Positions 14,771 through 23,057 of a stretch of DNA of 36,261 bases are shown piece after piece (position 1 is the first letter of the stretch; every line of letters begins with the position of its first letter). The notes under the pieces are model-generated. The model had not been told where the DNA came from and did no database searches. It saw only the letters and a program-made list of their open reading frames with translations. The stretch is from the IMG/VR virus record IMGVR_UViG_3300042881_000722, positions 1-36,261 of that record, one strand, 5' to 3'. The translations under genes and the position numbers were made by a program. Source of the DNA: a virus.

Positions 14771-16827
14771 TCGGGGCGTCCACCCATTTCGATGTCAAGG
14801 CGGCGAATCCGCTCGCCCTTGGTTGCGGAACGATTCTTGATCTGCTGCCAAGAATACTGGAACAGAGACCCGTCTGCTCGCTCAACAGGCTGACCGTCTC
14901 GCATCAAAACGACTCGATTGTCATCGGGCATGGTTTGCCAGTAAGAGCCTCGGATCGTGCCAATTCCAAGCTCCTTGATCGCCTCATTTCTGAACTCACG
15001 AAGACCAGTTCGAAGCTGCGCATTTGACACAGATTCCGTCACCGGAACTCGCACAATGGCATCGTCGATCTCTGCCAGCGCGTAACGCTCTCCGACAACC
15101 TCCTGATATGCAAGCTGGGCAGCGTCTGCCGCGCTCTTGCCATTTCGCGTGTAATCGACAGCAAGCCGATAAATCGCATTCTGCAAGATCAGACTGGTAT
15201 TGAGATCGCCGCCCTGCCCGACATAAGACGCGCTAATATCTTGAGCAATGTCAGATATCTCATCCTGCAAGTCTTTCGGCGAAATCTTCGACGGAAGCAG
15301 TTTGTTAAGATCCTCGTCCTTAATCGCAGATATTTCGATCAAGCGATTCGACGGGCCTTCGCGCATTCCAGCGCCGATGACCGCGGCATCAGCAGGCAAT
15401 TTGGATGCAATCTGCGAATACACATTCGGCCAATAGCGGCCCCACTTGCGTCGCTCTTCAATAATTGCGCCTGCGCCAACGATCGCGCCATCGCGCTCGG
15501 TGCGACCATAAGAGCGGTTGATTAAGTCATCGGCCAATGCTTTCGGGATCACAGCCTTGTTGTTGATTCCGATTCGGCGAGACTCAATGTCAACAATCGC
15601 GGCAAAACGTTCTGACGCAGCAGCTTGCTCTGCCGGCGTCGTAGCGCGACCGATCGCATCATAAGCATCACGAATCGCAGGATTGCGCTCAACAAGATAC
15701 CCAGCAGGATCGGCCTCTTGAGCCTGCACCATCTTGGTGTAAGCGTCAGAAACCATCTCAAATCTCTTTAGACTGCCGGCAGCGCCTTTTTCTTGGGTCG
15801 GGCGCATAGATTGAATCTTTTCCGCAGCTTCCGCTCGAGGCATCGTCGAGAGCGACACTATGGTGGCACTCGCGTTATACGTTGCTCGATAGTCCTCGTA
15901 TCGATCAGCAATACCAGCAGCAGCGAACTGCGCCTTTGTCAGCATCTTGTCAGGCGTGATGCCGACACTCATGTACGCAACCTGATCATCGATCTGTGTG
16001 CGCAGCACCTCTCGAGCCTCAGCTTCTCGAGCTCGGCGCTCCTGCTCCATGATCGCGATACGGCGCTCTGCTGTTGCTTTGACGTTATCAACAGAGTCTG
16101 CATCTAAGGCATCGAGATAAGTAAAACCAGTCTGCCCAGCAGGCTTATCAAGCGCAGCAAGAATCTGACGAGGGTTTTTGTCGGCAGCGGCAACAGCAGC
16201 ATCTTGGGCAAGTATCGCGCGCTGCTGAGAGTAAAACTTAGAGGCCGCAGCCTTATCAGGAATGCGAGAAGCAATCAGCTCAAGATCGCCGGCAGCCTGC
16301 GAAAACTTACTCGGATCTATCTGCACAACACGACGCGCAGAGTTAGCAGACTCATCTGCAACTCGCACCGTCTTTTCGACAGAGCTGCGAGCCTGATAAA
16401 CAGAGGAGTTTTTCTGGACATCCAAGCCTTGAATGCCAGCTCTTTCGCTAAACCATGCACGAGCCTTGTCAGATTTTAGATTCGGCAAATACTCATTAAC
16501 GAGCTCTTGGTATCGAGCCTGAGCTTTATCTGAAAATCCCTCAAAATCGTCGGCTTGTTCTGCCTCGCTTCTGAGGCGCTGCTCTTCTTCGATCCACCGG
16601 CTAGTTAGTTCGATAGACTTTGACGAGGCATCAATTGCTGCGTCATCTTCGCGGCGCTTCTCAATCTCTAAATTGCGGCGCTCGACCATCTGGCCGGCAA
16701 CCACAGCACCTCGAGCTATTGCTTCGCCGGTTTGCGCTAAACCAGACTGGATGCGCCCGAGCCCTCCGACATCGGGAGCAATGACGCGCGGCGTCGTCTG
16801 CTGTCGATAGAACTCGAGCTTTGCCAT
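14767..16827 (-). CDS. Internal virion protein, gp15-like position
   Basis: This 686-residue, mainly helical, Ala/Glu/Arg-rich protein is close in length to T7 gp15 (747) and lies between gp14-like and gp16-like genes. The N-terminus (YRQQTTPRVIAPDVGGLGRIQSGLAQTGEAI) is typical of podovirus core proteins, followed by long coiled-coil stretches (about 50-280). It probably forms part of the internal core and the channel through which DNA is ejected. It ends in an ATGA overlap with the giant protein. Assignment rests on order, size and composition. Confidence 0.82.
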   Translation of the reverse strand: MAKLEFYRQQTTPRVIAPDVGGLGRIQSGLAQTGEAIARGAVVAGQMVERRNLEIEKRREDDAAIDASSKSIELTSRWIEEEQRLRSEAEQADDFEGFSDKAQARYQELVNEYLPNLKSDKARAWFSERAGIQGLDVQKNSSVYQARSSVEKTVRVADESANSARRVVQIDPSKFSQAAGDLELIASRIPDKAAASKFYSQQRAILAQDAAVAAADKNPRQILAALDKPAGQTGFTYLDALDADSVDNVKATAERRIAIMEQERRAREAEAREVLRTQIDDQVAYMSVGITPDKMLTKAQFAAAGIADRYEDYRATYNASATIVSLSTMPRAEAAEKIQSMRPTQEKGAAGSLKRFEMVSDAYTKMVQAQEADPAGYLVERNPAIRDAYDAIGRATTPAEQAAASERFAAIVDIESRRIGINNKAVIPKALADDLINRSYGRTERDGAIVGAGAIIEERRKWGRYWPNVYSQIASKLPADAAVIGAGMREGPSNRLIEISAIKDEDLNKLLPSKISPKDLQDEISDIAQDISASYVGQGGDLNTSLILQNAIYRLAVDYTRNGKSAADAAQLAYQEVVGERYALAEIDDAIVRVPVTESVSNAQLRTGLREFRNEAIKELGIGTIRGSYWQTMPDDNRVVLMRDGQPVERADGSLFQYSWQQIKNRSATKGERIRRLDIEMGGRPE

Positions 16828-17342
16828 TACGCATTACCTCGCGCAGATCCACCGCGGTAGTTCAGCGCCATCGTAGATCTGCCAGTTTTAGGCGCTCCCC
16901 CACCAGCCGGCATCTTGCCACCAGCAGCAGAGAACGCCATCAGAGCATTGGTGCCAGCAGACAGAATGGCCGGCCCCCACAGCGGCTTGGCGGCACGAGT
17001 AGCGCCAGCCTCAAACATCAACCCGCGTCGGCGTCCTTCGCCTTCGTATCGGATATTGAGCGCGTCCAACTCGGCAGCAGTTGCAGCCTGCGAGTAGGCA
17101 TCAGCAAAGGATGCTGACTCCAGCAAACCCATCTGCGCACCAGCAGCACGAGTCTCGCCGAACGCCTCACGCGCTTGCCTGCGCTGCGCCTCCTCTGCGG
17201 CTCCAGCCTCCAGAGATGCAGCGCGAGCCTGCCCCTCTAACCCTCGAGCTTGCGCTTCGCCGACCTTGCGAGCCTGCGCCGTTTCGGCGATCGTCGCCGT
17301 AGCGGAGGCAGCAGCAGCGATAAATGGTATGAACTGCGCCAT
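16827..17342 (-). CDS. Internal virion protein, gp14-like
   Basis: This 171-residue Ala-rich protein has an N-terminal hydrophobic stretch (FIPFIAAAASATATIAE), a central helical region with many Ala/Glu/Arg residues, and a Gly-rich C-terminus. This is the usual make-up of the podovirus gp14-type protein that enters the host outer membrane during ejection. Its stop and start overlap both neighbours by one base (TAATG type). Function is inferred from order and composition. Confidence 0.8.
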   Translation of the reverse strand: MAQFIPFIAAAASATATIAETAQARKVGEAQARGLEGQARAASLEAGAAEEAQRRQAREAFGETRAAGAQMGLLESASFADAYSQAATAAELDALNIRYEGEGRRRGLMFEAGATRAAKPLWGPAILSAGTNALMAFSAAGGKMPAGGGAPKTGRSTMALNYRGGSARGNA

Positions 17343-17767
17343 TACTGAATCCTCGAATACATCGCCATATCTTGACCGCTCGTCCCAAACGAGCGCATCA
17401 AGCCTTCAAACTCAAACCGCAGCATCTTTGCCCATCGATGCCCCTGCGGGAAACGAGCATCTACATACGCCTCAATCCGGCGATACGGGCGAGTGTTTAA
17501 GTAGTCGTCGACGATTCGCGTGAGGCCAACCATGTGCGGCCCTGCGTCTTTTGCAAGCCATGCCCATGCGGCGTATCGGTTCGCCCACATCTCTGCCACG
17601 CCTGCGCACATGACGGGCTTTTCGCCAGCCAGTACGGTATAGGCGGGGCCGGCTGCCACAAGCTGCTCGCAATACTCGTCGTCGAATACGAGCGGAGCCA
17701 TGATCTGTTGCGCATCTTGCAGCACCATCGCTCGCAGATATTTAGCGTTGAACGAAACGACTTCCAT
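17342..17767 (-). CDS. gp13-like internal virion protein with GNAT-like fold (DUF2833 type)
   Basis: The 141 residues resemble the phage internal protein A family (T7 gp13), which has an acetyltransferase-like architecture. Features include YTVLAGEKPVMCAGVAEMWANRYAAWAWL and TRPYRRIEAYVDARFPQGHRWAKMLRFEFEGLMRSFG, the beta-strand and helix pattern of GNAT proteins. Catalysis is not established. In T7 the protein is needed for virion maturation but is not retained in quantity. It sits between tail tube B and the gp14-like gene, the T7 order. Confidence 0.85.
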   Translation of the reverse strand: MEVVSFNAKYLRAMVLQDAQQIMAPLVFDDEYCEQLVAAGPAYTVLAGEKPVMCAGVAEMWANRYAAWAWLAKDAGPHMVGLTRIVDDYLNTRPYRRIEAYVDARFPQGHRWAKMLRFEFEGLMRSFGTSGQDMAMYSRIQ

Positions 17768-20541
17768 TAGTCCTCCGTCCTCAACCGCGGGTACATCGCA
17801 ACCACAGTCAGCGGCAGCGGCTGATCAGCCAGTACCCAGATCCGACCATCGGTTTCGTATCCACCCGGATACGGGAATTTTTCGGTGTCGCCGGTCAACA
17901 CAGGCGGCACTTCATCCATATAGTCTGACAGCGATCGATACAGGATGTAATCGGTCGATGACGCATCCGGCCCGACCTTGCCGCCTAGGCTTGCATAGAG
18001 GCGCATCACGATTTGATGGAATCGCTTCGTCTTGCCCTGCGCCGTGCCATCCGTGGCACCCGCATCAATCCTTTGAGTGGCAAGAGTGGACGTATACGGC
18101 TGCCCGATCTGCGCTCGAGCAGTTTTAACGGGGAGCGTTACAGCACCATTGGTCACGGTCAGATTCTCAATCTCCGCGCCGTCAGCCAGAGCAGAGACTG
18201 TCGTGCCTTCCAGATGCCAAAGCCCAGTGATGATTGTTGAGGTCAAGCGCCAGCCATTAAGCGGCAGCTCATCAAGATTCGGAAACGGCGAAAGGATCGT
18301 GCAAAGAACCTCGCTCTCATTCACATAACTAGTGATCAATGCTCGAGCGGTCAGCCATTGCTGCGCAGTTTCATCAAAGTAGCGAACCCGAATCTCGCGG
18401 CCAACATCACCGGCAACAAAAACATCTTCGTTCATCGCGATGAATTCGTCGGCTTCCGTCAACAGAAAATCATTGGCTTCTGTTGTTAGTTCGTAGGCTG
18501 ACGTTACCGTGAAAGAGACATTAGTCGCGTTGCGCGTTGTTGCGCCAGCACCGGGTTGCAAGGTCTCTGCTACTGCGCCGTCAAACTCGAGCGACGAATC
18601 AAGGTACACAGCCCCCTCGATGTCATCGTCCTGCTCAAATCCTTCTGCGAAATACTCCACAAAGCGCCGGGTCGATCCGTTGACCGACTTCTTGGCAATC
18701 ACCCAAACGTCATTGACGCTGGCATCTGGGCTCGTAATGACTTGCACAGACTCGGCTACAGCAGACACCCCGCCGAGCGGATGACGGTGCCAACCATAGA
18801 CGTTCTGCTCTCGGTCATAGGTCATGCCGAGCAGCTTGCCGTTGGCGAGCACGATCCAGATGATATTGTCCGGCTCCTTCTGGTACGCCATCTCGACGAT
18901 GCCAGACTGCGTGATCTCGGGATACAGCACGTTCATATCGCGCGGCACCCAGCTATCGGACTGGATATCGAACCGCAGCTCGATCACCCGACGACCGCCG
19001 ATGCGCACGAACAGCACAGCATCTTCGACTAGCGCCGGCTCCATTTCGCGCGAGCCTTCAGCAGACTGGATCTCGTACTTGACGTTCTCGGGGCCGAGCA
19101 CTTGGTTCGGCGTAATCTCCTGCACGGCAACCTCGGAGCCTGCCGTACCAACCAGCAGCACATCCGATGCCGTCATCCAGCGGATCTTGTCCACCGTGCC
19201 GACCGAAAGCGTCAGCGAGATAGCGTTATCAGCCAAAATCTCACCGAGCGTATCGGGAGCCATCGACGAGTAGTCACCGGCCACCGACGCATAGATTTGC
19301 TGGTTGCCTGACCACCACAGACGATCGCGCCAGAAAGCGACCTTGTACGGGAACGCGGCACCTGTCGCCTCGCCCCACGCACCGATCCGATAGCGGCAGT
19401 CGTCACCGGCAACGATCTCAGCAGGGGCAATGCCCGGGCCGATGATGTCGACGGTTGCATTCTGCGCATCCGTGATCGCCGTCACTTTGACGACGACGTA
19501 ACCGGGATGCAGATACTCCCAAGTCACCGCGCCGTCAGACTCGGTTCCTTCTTCGTGTATAGGGCGCACAGAGCCCGTTGTAGCGGAGTTTGTCGCCTCG
19601 TAATACTTGCCATCAGACTTGCGCAGATTGCCCGCTGTGATCGTCTTATTCGTCTCCCAAGGCGGCGTCGTGATGTTGACCGGCTCCAGCCGGAACAGCA
19701 TTCCAACGTGCTCGTTCTCAAATATGTTCGTGGTGCAGGCGAGCGAGACGCCCGTGCCGGATGACGCGCCGAGCGTGAAATTCTTGTAGGCGAGCGGCTC
19801 GACTTGGAACGGGCCATCAGTCGGAGCGTAGGTCGCAAACGCCCAGCTAGTGTTGCCGCTACGGGTCAACGTGCGCGGCGCATAGCCCTCGCAGCCGATA
19901 TAGAGCACATCACCAGACTGGACGATAGAAAGGGCGCAGCCGCCTTCTGGATTCGTTAAATCGGCTTCGGTGTACGGACTCGCAATCTCGTAGACTTTTT
20001 GCAGATCGCCGTTGAACACATACGCGCCGAAGCTGGTTGTGTTGATGGAGTTGCCGTACCAATCCTTGAGCTCGAAGGTATTCGCGCCGGCATTGACGTT
20101 CGAGACTTGCACATACCGGCCGTTGAGCTCGGTCATGCCCTCAACGCCGACAACCAGAAACCAGTCGCCGTTTGATGGATCGGTGCCGGTGTAAGTCAGT
20201 ACGCCGGGATTGGCATTCGTGATATTGGTGATATCAAGTGTGTCACCGAGTACCACACCGCGATCGGTGAAGAACCGAACGTACTGGTCGCCGAACTCGA
20301 GCACATAGGCTTGATCGAACGAGAACTCAAACCGCTTGAGATAGGACTTCTTGCTCTGATACTTCGTCGGCAGGACAAACCGCGTACCCGGCATTCGCTT
20401 GGCCGGCCCTTGCACAGTCGGAACGAAACGCTCCATCTTGTAGCAGGAACTTGAATACTTCTCGAAATCGACGCGACCAGATAGGAGGGGGCCGACCTCG
20501 CCGCCGTTGAAATTCGAGATCGCAGGCGAAACCTTTGCCAT
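17767..20541 (-). CDS. Tail tube protein B (nozzle), gp12-like
   Basis: This 924-residue protein is close to the 794-residue T7 gp12 plus an insertion. The N-terminus (AISNFNGGEVGPLLSGRVDFEKYSS...VQGPAKRMPGTRF) is the clear family signature of podovirus nozzle proteins. It is followed by FEFSFDQAYVLEFGDQYVRFF and a beta-rich propeller region. It should form the distal tail tube beneath tail tube A and bind the tailspike. Order after tail tube A and before the gp13-like gene is as in T7. Confidence 0.92.
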   Translation of the reverse strand: MAKVSPAISNFNGGEVGPLLSGRVDFEKYSSSCYKMERFVPTVQGPAKRMPGTRFVLPTKYQSKKSYLKRFEFSFDQAYVLEFGDQYVRFFTDRGVVLGDTLDITNITNANPGVLTYTGTDPSNGDWFLVVGVEGMTELNGRYVQVSNVNAGANTFELKDWYGNSINTTSFGAYVFNGDLQKVYEIASPYTEADLTNPEGGCALSIVQSGDVLYIGCEGYAPRTLTRSGNTSWAFATYAPTDGPFQVEPLAYKNFTLGASSGTGVSLACTTNIFENEHVGMLFRLEPVNITTPPWETNKTITAGNLRKSDGKYYEATNSATTGSVRPIHEEGTESDGAVTWEYLHPGYVVVKVTAITDAQNATVDIIGPGIAPAEIVAGDDCRYRIGAWGEATGAAFPYKVAFWRDRLWWSGNQQIYASVAGDYSSMAPDTLGEILADNAISLTLSVGTVDKIRWMTASDVLLVGTAGSEVAVQEITPNQVLGPENVKYEIQSAEGSREMEPALVEDAVLFVRIGGRRVIELRFDIQSDSWVPRDMNVLYPEITQSGIVEMAYQKEPDNIIWIVLANGKLLGMTYDREQNVYGWHRHPLGGVSAVAESVQVITSPDASVNDVWVIAKKSVNGSTRRFVEYFAEGFEQDDDIEGAVYLDSSLEFDGAVAETLQPGAGATTRNATNVSFTVTSAYELTTEANDFLLTEADEFIAMNEDVFVAGDVGREIRVRYFDETAQQWLTARALITSYVNESEVLCTILSPFPNLDELPLNGWRLTSTIITGLWHLEGTTVSALADGAEIENLTVTNGAVTLPVKTARAQIGQPYTSTLATQRIDAGATDGTAQGKTKRFHQIVMRLYASLGGKVGPDASSTDYILYRSLSDYMDEVPPVLTGDTEKFPYPGGYETDGRIWVLADQPLPLTVVAMYPRLRTED

Positions 20542-20544
20542 GCT

Positions 20545-21147
20545 TTACAGCCTCGCCAAGATCCAAGTCTGGTCTGCGAGAGACTCCGGTGGGTTTTCGA
20601 TCGCGTTGGCTATGACGGCATCCTTTATCGAGTTTCGATAATCGTTATAGGCCATCTGCTTTTGCTCTGCGCTCGCCGTCAAAGGCTCGGCGAGAATGTA
20701 CGCAAGGTATGCGGAGAAAGCCATATCAAACGCCGCATCAAACTGTACCGGGTCAGTCACCCGAGACAGATAACGCAGCTTCAAAGGGCCAGCCTGATTC
20801 GAGAGAATGTACTTGCCCTCGACCACATACTCTTGACCGCCGGTCGATATCAGATCCGACAGATCCGGCGATGGATACCATTGGCCGACTTGCAGGATGC
20901 GCATACAGTCGGTGGGCAACGGATACTGATAAGCCCAGTCCCAAAGTGGGACTGTGGTATCCGCAGCGAGATTTGCTCGCTTAATGCAAAAGCGCCAAGA
21001 GAAGCGGCGCTGGAGATAGTCCCGTGTCATATCGAACACGGCATTCACCTCACGGGCAGGCTTGGTGTTGTCCGTGAGATTCAAAATGCGCAAATCCCCG
21101 AGCTTCGTCAGCGCGAGGTTTGCGATTGCTACGTTGCTAGCGGCCAT
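20545..21147 (-). CDS. Tail tube protein A, gp11-like
   Basis: The protein has 200 residues, near the 196 of T7 gp11. Family features: VAIANLALTKLGDLRI at the N-terminus, FDMTRDYLQRRFSWRFCIKRA, and WDWAYQYPLPTDCMRILQV. The gatekeeper ring joins the portal to the nozzle. It is separated by 3 bases from tail tube B. The start at 21145-21147 follows GGTCTCCCG, a weak site, which could mean lower expression than for the nozzle. Confidence 0.9.
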   Translation of the reverse strand: MAASNVAIANLALTKLGDLRILNLTDNTKPAREVNAVFDMTRDYLQRRFSWRFCIKRANLAADTTVPLWDWAYQYPLPTDCMRILQVGQWYPSPDLSDLISTGGQEYVVEGKYILSNQAGPLKLRYLSRVTDPVQFDAAFDMAFSAYLAYILAEPLTASAEQKQMAYNDYRNSIKDAVIANAIENPPESLADQTWILARL

Positions 21148-21165
21148 CGGGAGACCCCGAGACCG

Positions 21166-21357
21166 TTAAGCCGGCGGCCAAGTATCTTGAAGAATTGCTT
21201 CCTTGATCGTGTCAAGAGCAAGCAAAACTTCGAGCTTGCTCATTCCGATAAGGTCTACACGAACCTCAACGTCCGTGGTCGCCGTTGAGGCCGCACCTTC
21301 GGTCACGTTGCGAACGCCTTGTTCGCCGCGATCAATACCGTAAAAACGATCTGCCAT
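21166..21357 (-). CDS. Small conserved protein between capsid block and tail tube genes
   Basis: The 63-residue product is acidic, with a short beta segment (TDVEVRVDLIG) and a C-terminal helix (SKLEVLLALDTIKEAIL). ATG 21355-21357 follows AGGAG by about 6 bases, and that site lies within the 3' flank of the hairpin at 21374-21405. It may be a minor head or head-tail joining protein by position, but no family is recognised. Confidence 0.7.
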   Translation of the reverse strand: MADRFYGIDRGEQGVRNVTEGAASTATTDVEVRVDLIGMSKLEVLLALDTIKEAILQDTWPPA

Positions 21358-21373
21358 GATTCTCTCCTAGGAG

Positions 21374-21405
21374 AAAAGGGCGAGCCGGTTACCCGACCCG
21401 CCCTT
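21374..21405 (-). terminator. Hairpin with short U tract after the capsid-associated gene
   Basis: On the minus strand AAGGGCG and CGCCCTT form the arms around a Pro/Gly-coding-free spacer containing GGGTAACC, followed by TTTTC. The stem is strong but the U tract is only four bases, so termination is probably partial. This would leave the two genes upstream (capsid, 167-residue protein) more abundant than the tail genes. Confidence 0.6.
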
Positions 21406-21410
21406 GTTTC

Positions 21411-21914
21411 TTACGCCGCGTAACGACCGATGAGCTTCACGGTCGCAGTCGCATCAGCGTCTGCGGTGAGCGTGAAAGCCACATCGTAGAACACCGACGG
21501 GTCAGCCGTGAGACCGAGGGCATCCCACAGCTCCTTACCGCTGTTCGCGATCGAGAACACAGCCGACTCGTGCAGAACATCCGTGCCGTTGATCGCGCCG
21601 TCCTTGAGAGACAGAGCCGAGGCAAAGAAGTCAGCATCGACCACAGCGCCGCCGTCCTTGGCCGTGCGATACAGGCCAATGTCGGAAATCGTCGTGGTGC
21701 CGATGTCCGGCGAGTAGATTCGAAGATCCGTCATGACCGCATTCGAAGGAACGCGGAACATACGGTACGTTGAACCCGTGTTGTCGCCAGAGGTGATCGC
21801 AGCGGTCGCTACCTCGATGCGCTCAAAGCCACCGTCTACACGAGGACTATTGAGCACAGCCGGGAGGGCGTCTGCGTTGGTGATAAGGGTTGACTTAACT
21901 GCTACAACTGCCAT
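21411..21914 (-). CDS. Probable head decoration or minor structural protein
   Basis: The 167-residue product is beta-rich and Ala/Thr/Asp-rich (IEVATAAITSGDNTGSTYRMFRVP; DVAFTLTADADATATVKLIGRYA), with the composition of capsid-surface or cement proteins. It lies 14 bases after the major capsid gene and before a partial terminator, so it shares the high expression unit. I recognise no named family. Function is inferred from position and composition. Confidence 0.75.
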   Translation of the reverse strand: MAVVAVKSTLITNADALPAVLNSPRVDGGFERIEVATAAITSGDNTGSTYRMFRVPSNAVMTDLRIYSPDIGTTTISDIGLYRTAKDGGAVVDADFFASALSLKDGAINGTDVLHESAVFSIANSGKELWDALGLTADPSVFYDVAFTLTADADATATVKLIGRYAA

Positions 21915-21928
21915 TTTCGTTTACTCCC

Positions 21929-22816
21929 TTATTCCGCGCAGAGGATGTCAACGACCTTCTTCTCTTCGGTGCGGGTAGCACCAAAGGTGCCCATCAGGTA
22001 AACCTGATACGGGTGCGAAGAAAGGTCACGACGCTGCGTGATGTCAGACATGATGTCGTTCCACATACCGAGGTGAACGCCAGACGGCACCCACACCGGG
22101 CAACGACGGAAGGTCGAGCTCAACGGCAGGCGCTCGCTGTGGATGAAGTTGATGCCAAGGAACTGCATTACCTTGCCATCCTTCATCACCGGAGTGTCGC
22201 TGTTGAAGTCGCTCGAGACCACTTGGATTTGGCCCAAGAGATCGTCGTGCTGCTCGGCAGAGATGGCGCAGTACACCGGCTCCGCGTCGAGATCAACCTC
22301 GTTCTCCATCAGGATGCGACGCGCTTCACGCAGCTTGTCGACCGTGAGGCCCACGTTGCCAGAGGCAGCGTAGTTCACAGCAACGCGCTGGTTGGTCGAG
22401 TCGAACTGCGTGGTCGTGCCGCCAGCTTCGCCCGTCTTGTTGTCGCCGAGCATACCGCTGATGATCACATCGTCCATCGCACGGCCCATCGCGTAGAGAC
22501 CGTTCTGCGCGTAGGCAGACTGCGGGTCAGCGAGGAGACGGAGCTTGTCGAAGTTATCGATCAGGTCAGCCCAATCGAAATCTTCCGGAAACACCCAACG
22601 ACGATTGTTCGGGGTGTTGACCGGGACGATCGGCTGGTAGCGGGTCGAAACCGCACGAGCAGCGGTAGCACCGTACTGCGTGACGACTTCGGAAGCCTTG
22701 CCCTTGTACGAACCAGTCTGCACAGAGGTGCGCAGCTTGGAGCCCTTTTGCTGCAACAGCAGCGAGATGTTAGTGCCGTATTGGACGGCATAAACTGATG
22801 CAATATTGTCGGCCAT
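21929..22816 (-). CDS. Major capsid protein (Phage_capsid_2 type)
   Basis: This 295-residue capsid subunit has the HK97-like fold expected for the family. Features: VYAVQYGTNISLLLQQKGSKLR at the N-terminus, TRYQPIVPVNTPNNRRWVFPEDFDWADLID, then GLYAMGRAMDDVIISGML, and VYCAISAEQHDDLLGQ. ATG 22814-22816 follows GGAGG by about 7 bases. A strong terminator, a possible promoter and a structured leader precede it, giving it a separate transcription unit from the scaffold. No separate decoration fusion or cleavage peptide is seen. Confidence 0.92.
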   Translation of the reverse strand: MADNIASVYAVQYGTNISLLLQQKGSKLRTSVQTGSYKGKASEVVTQYGATAARAVSTRYQPIVPVNTPNNRRWVFPEDFDWADLIDNFDKLRLLADPQSAYAQNGLYAMGRAMDDVIISGMLGDNKTGEAGGTTTQFDSTNQRVAVNYAASGNVGLTVDKLREARRILMENEVDLDAEPVYCAISAEQHDDLLGQIQVVSSDFNSDTPVMKDGKVMQFLGINFIHSERLPLSSTFRRCPVWVPSGVHLGMWNDIMSDITQRRDLSSHPYQVYLMGTFGATRTEEKKVVDILCAE

Positions 22817-22826
22817 GATAGCCCTC

Positions 22827-22960
22827 CAAAAAAACTAAATATGTAGTGTTCTCGGATGGCTTGTCCGTTACCGGGGCCAGAATCCTTGCGAGATACGCTC
22901 TCACCGATCGGTCGTCTTTCCGACTGTCAGCTGGGGCCTTACGGCTTACCCTATCCTGCT
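22827..22960 (-). ncRNA. Candidate structured leader RNA of the capsid gene
   Basis: The minus-strand RNA between the terminator and the capsid start can fold into several short stems. GCC-GUAA-GGC is a GNRA-type tetraloop hairpin. CCAG...CUGG (within GGCCCCAG and CUGGCCCC) can close a junction holding GUCG-GAAAGA-CGAC and GAGA-GCGUA-UCUC. CCG-GUAA-CGG is a second GUAA hairpin, competing with CGGA-CAAGCCA-UCCG. After it come an A/U-rich stretch and the GGAGG site. It fits no riboswitch or tRNA I know. It may be a regulatory leader for capsid expression. Folding was done by eye. Confidence 0.45.
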
Positions 22961-22964
22961 AGCT

Positions 22965-22994
22965 AAAAAAAGGCCCGAGATCGCTCCCGGGCCT
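22965..22994 (-). terminator. Strong rho-independent terminator between scaffold and capsid genes
   Basis: On the minus strand GGCCCG pairs with CGGGCC around GGAGCGATCT (stem 22972-22993), followed directly by seven U. Flanking AGCTAGC/GCTAGCT elements (about 22958-22964 and 22997-23003) are complementary and enclose it in a larger stem. This is one of the best intrinsic terminators in the window. It stops or attenuates transcription from upstream genes, making the capsid leader a control point. Confidence 0.85.
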
Positions 22995-23028
22995 AACAGC
23001 TAGCTCTCACAGGAGATTTACGCCGAGG

Positions 23029-23057
23029 ATAGTACCTCGCGCGTATCACACTAGCAA
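23029..23057 (-). promoter_or_regulatory. Candidate sigma70 promoter ahead of the capsid unit
   Basis: On the minus strand TTGCTA (complement of 23052-23057) and TACTAT (complement of 23029-23034) are exactly 17 bases apart. Transcription would start near 23022, before the terminator at 22965-22994. The transcript would therefore be attenuated unless read-through or an alternative fold occurs. The -35 overlaps the scaffold stop codon region. Confidence 0.45.

Noticed and set aside
22013-22798. 261-codon + strand ORF
   Set aside because: It lies entirely antisense to the major capsid gene, has no ribosome site and reads as low-complexity Val/Arg/His.
22827-22960. tRNA or known riboswitch in the capsid leader
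   Set aside because: No T-loop consensus, cloverleaf, B12, TPP or SAM signature fits on either strand.
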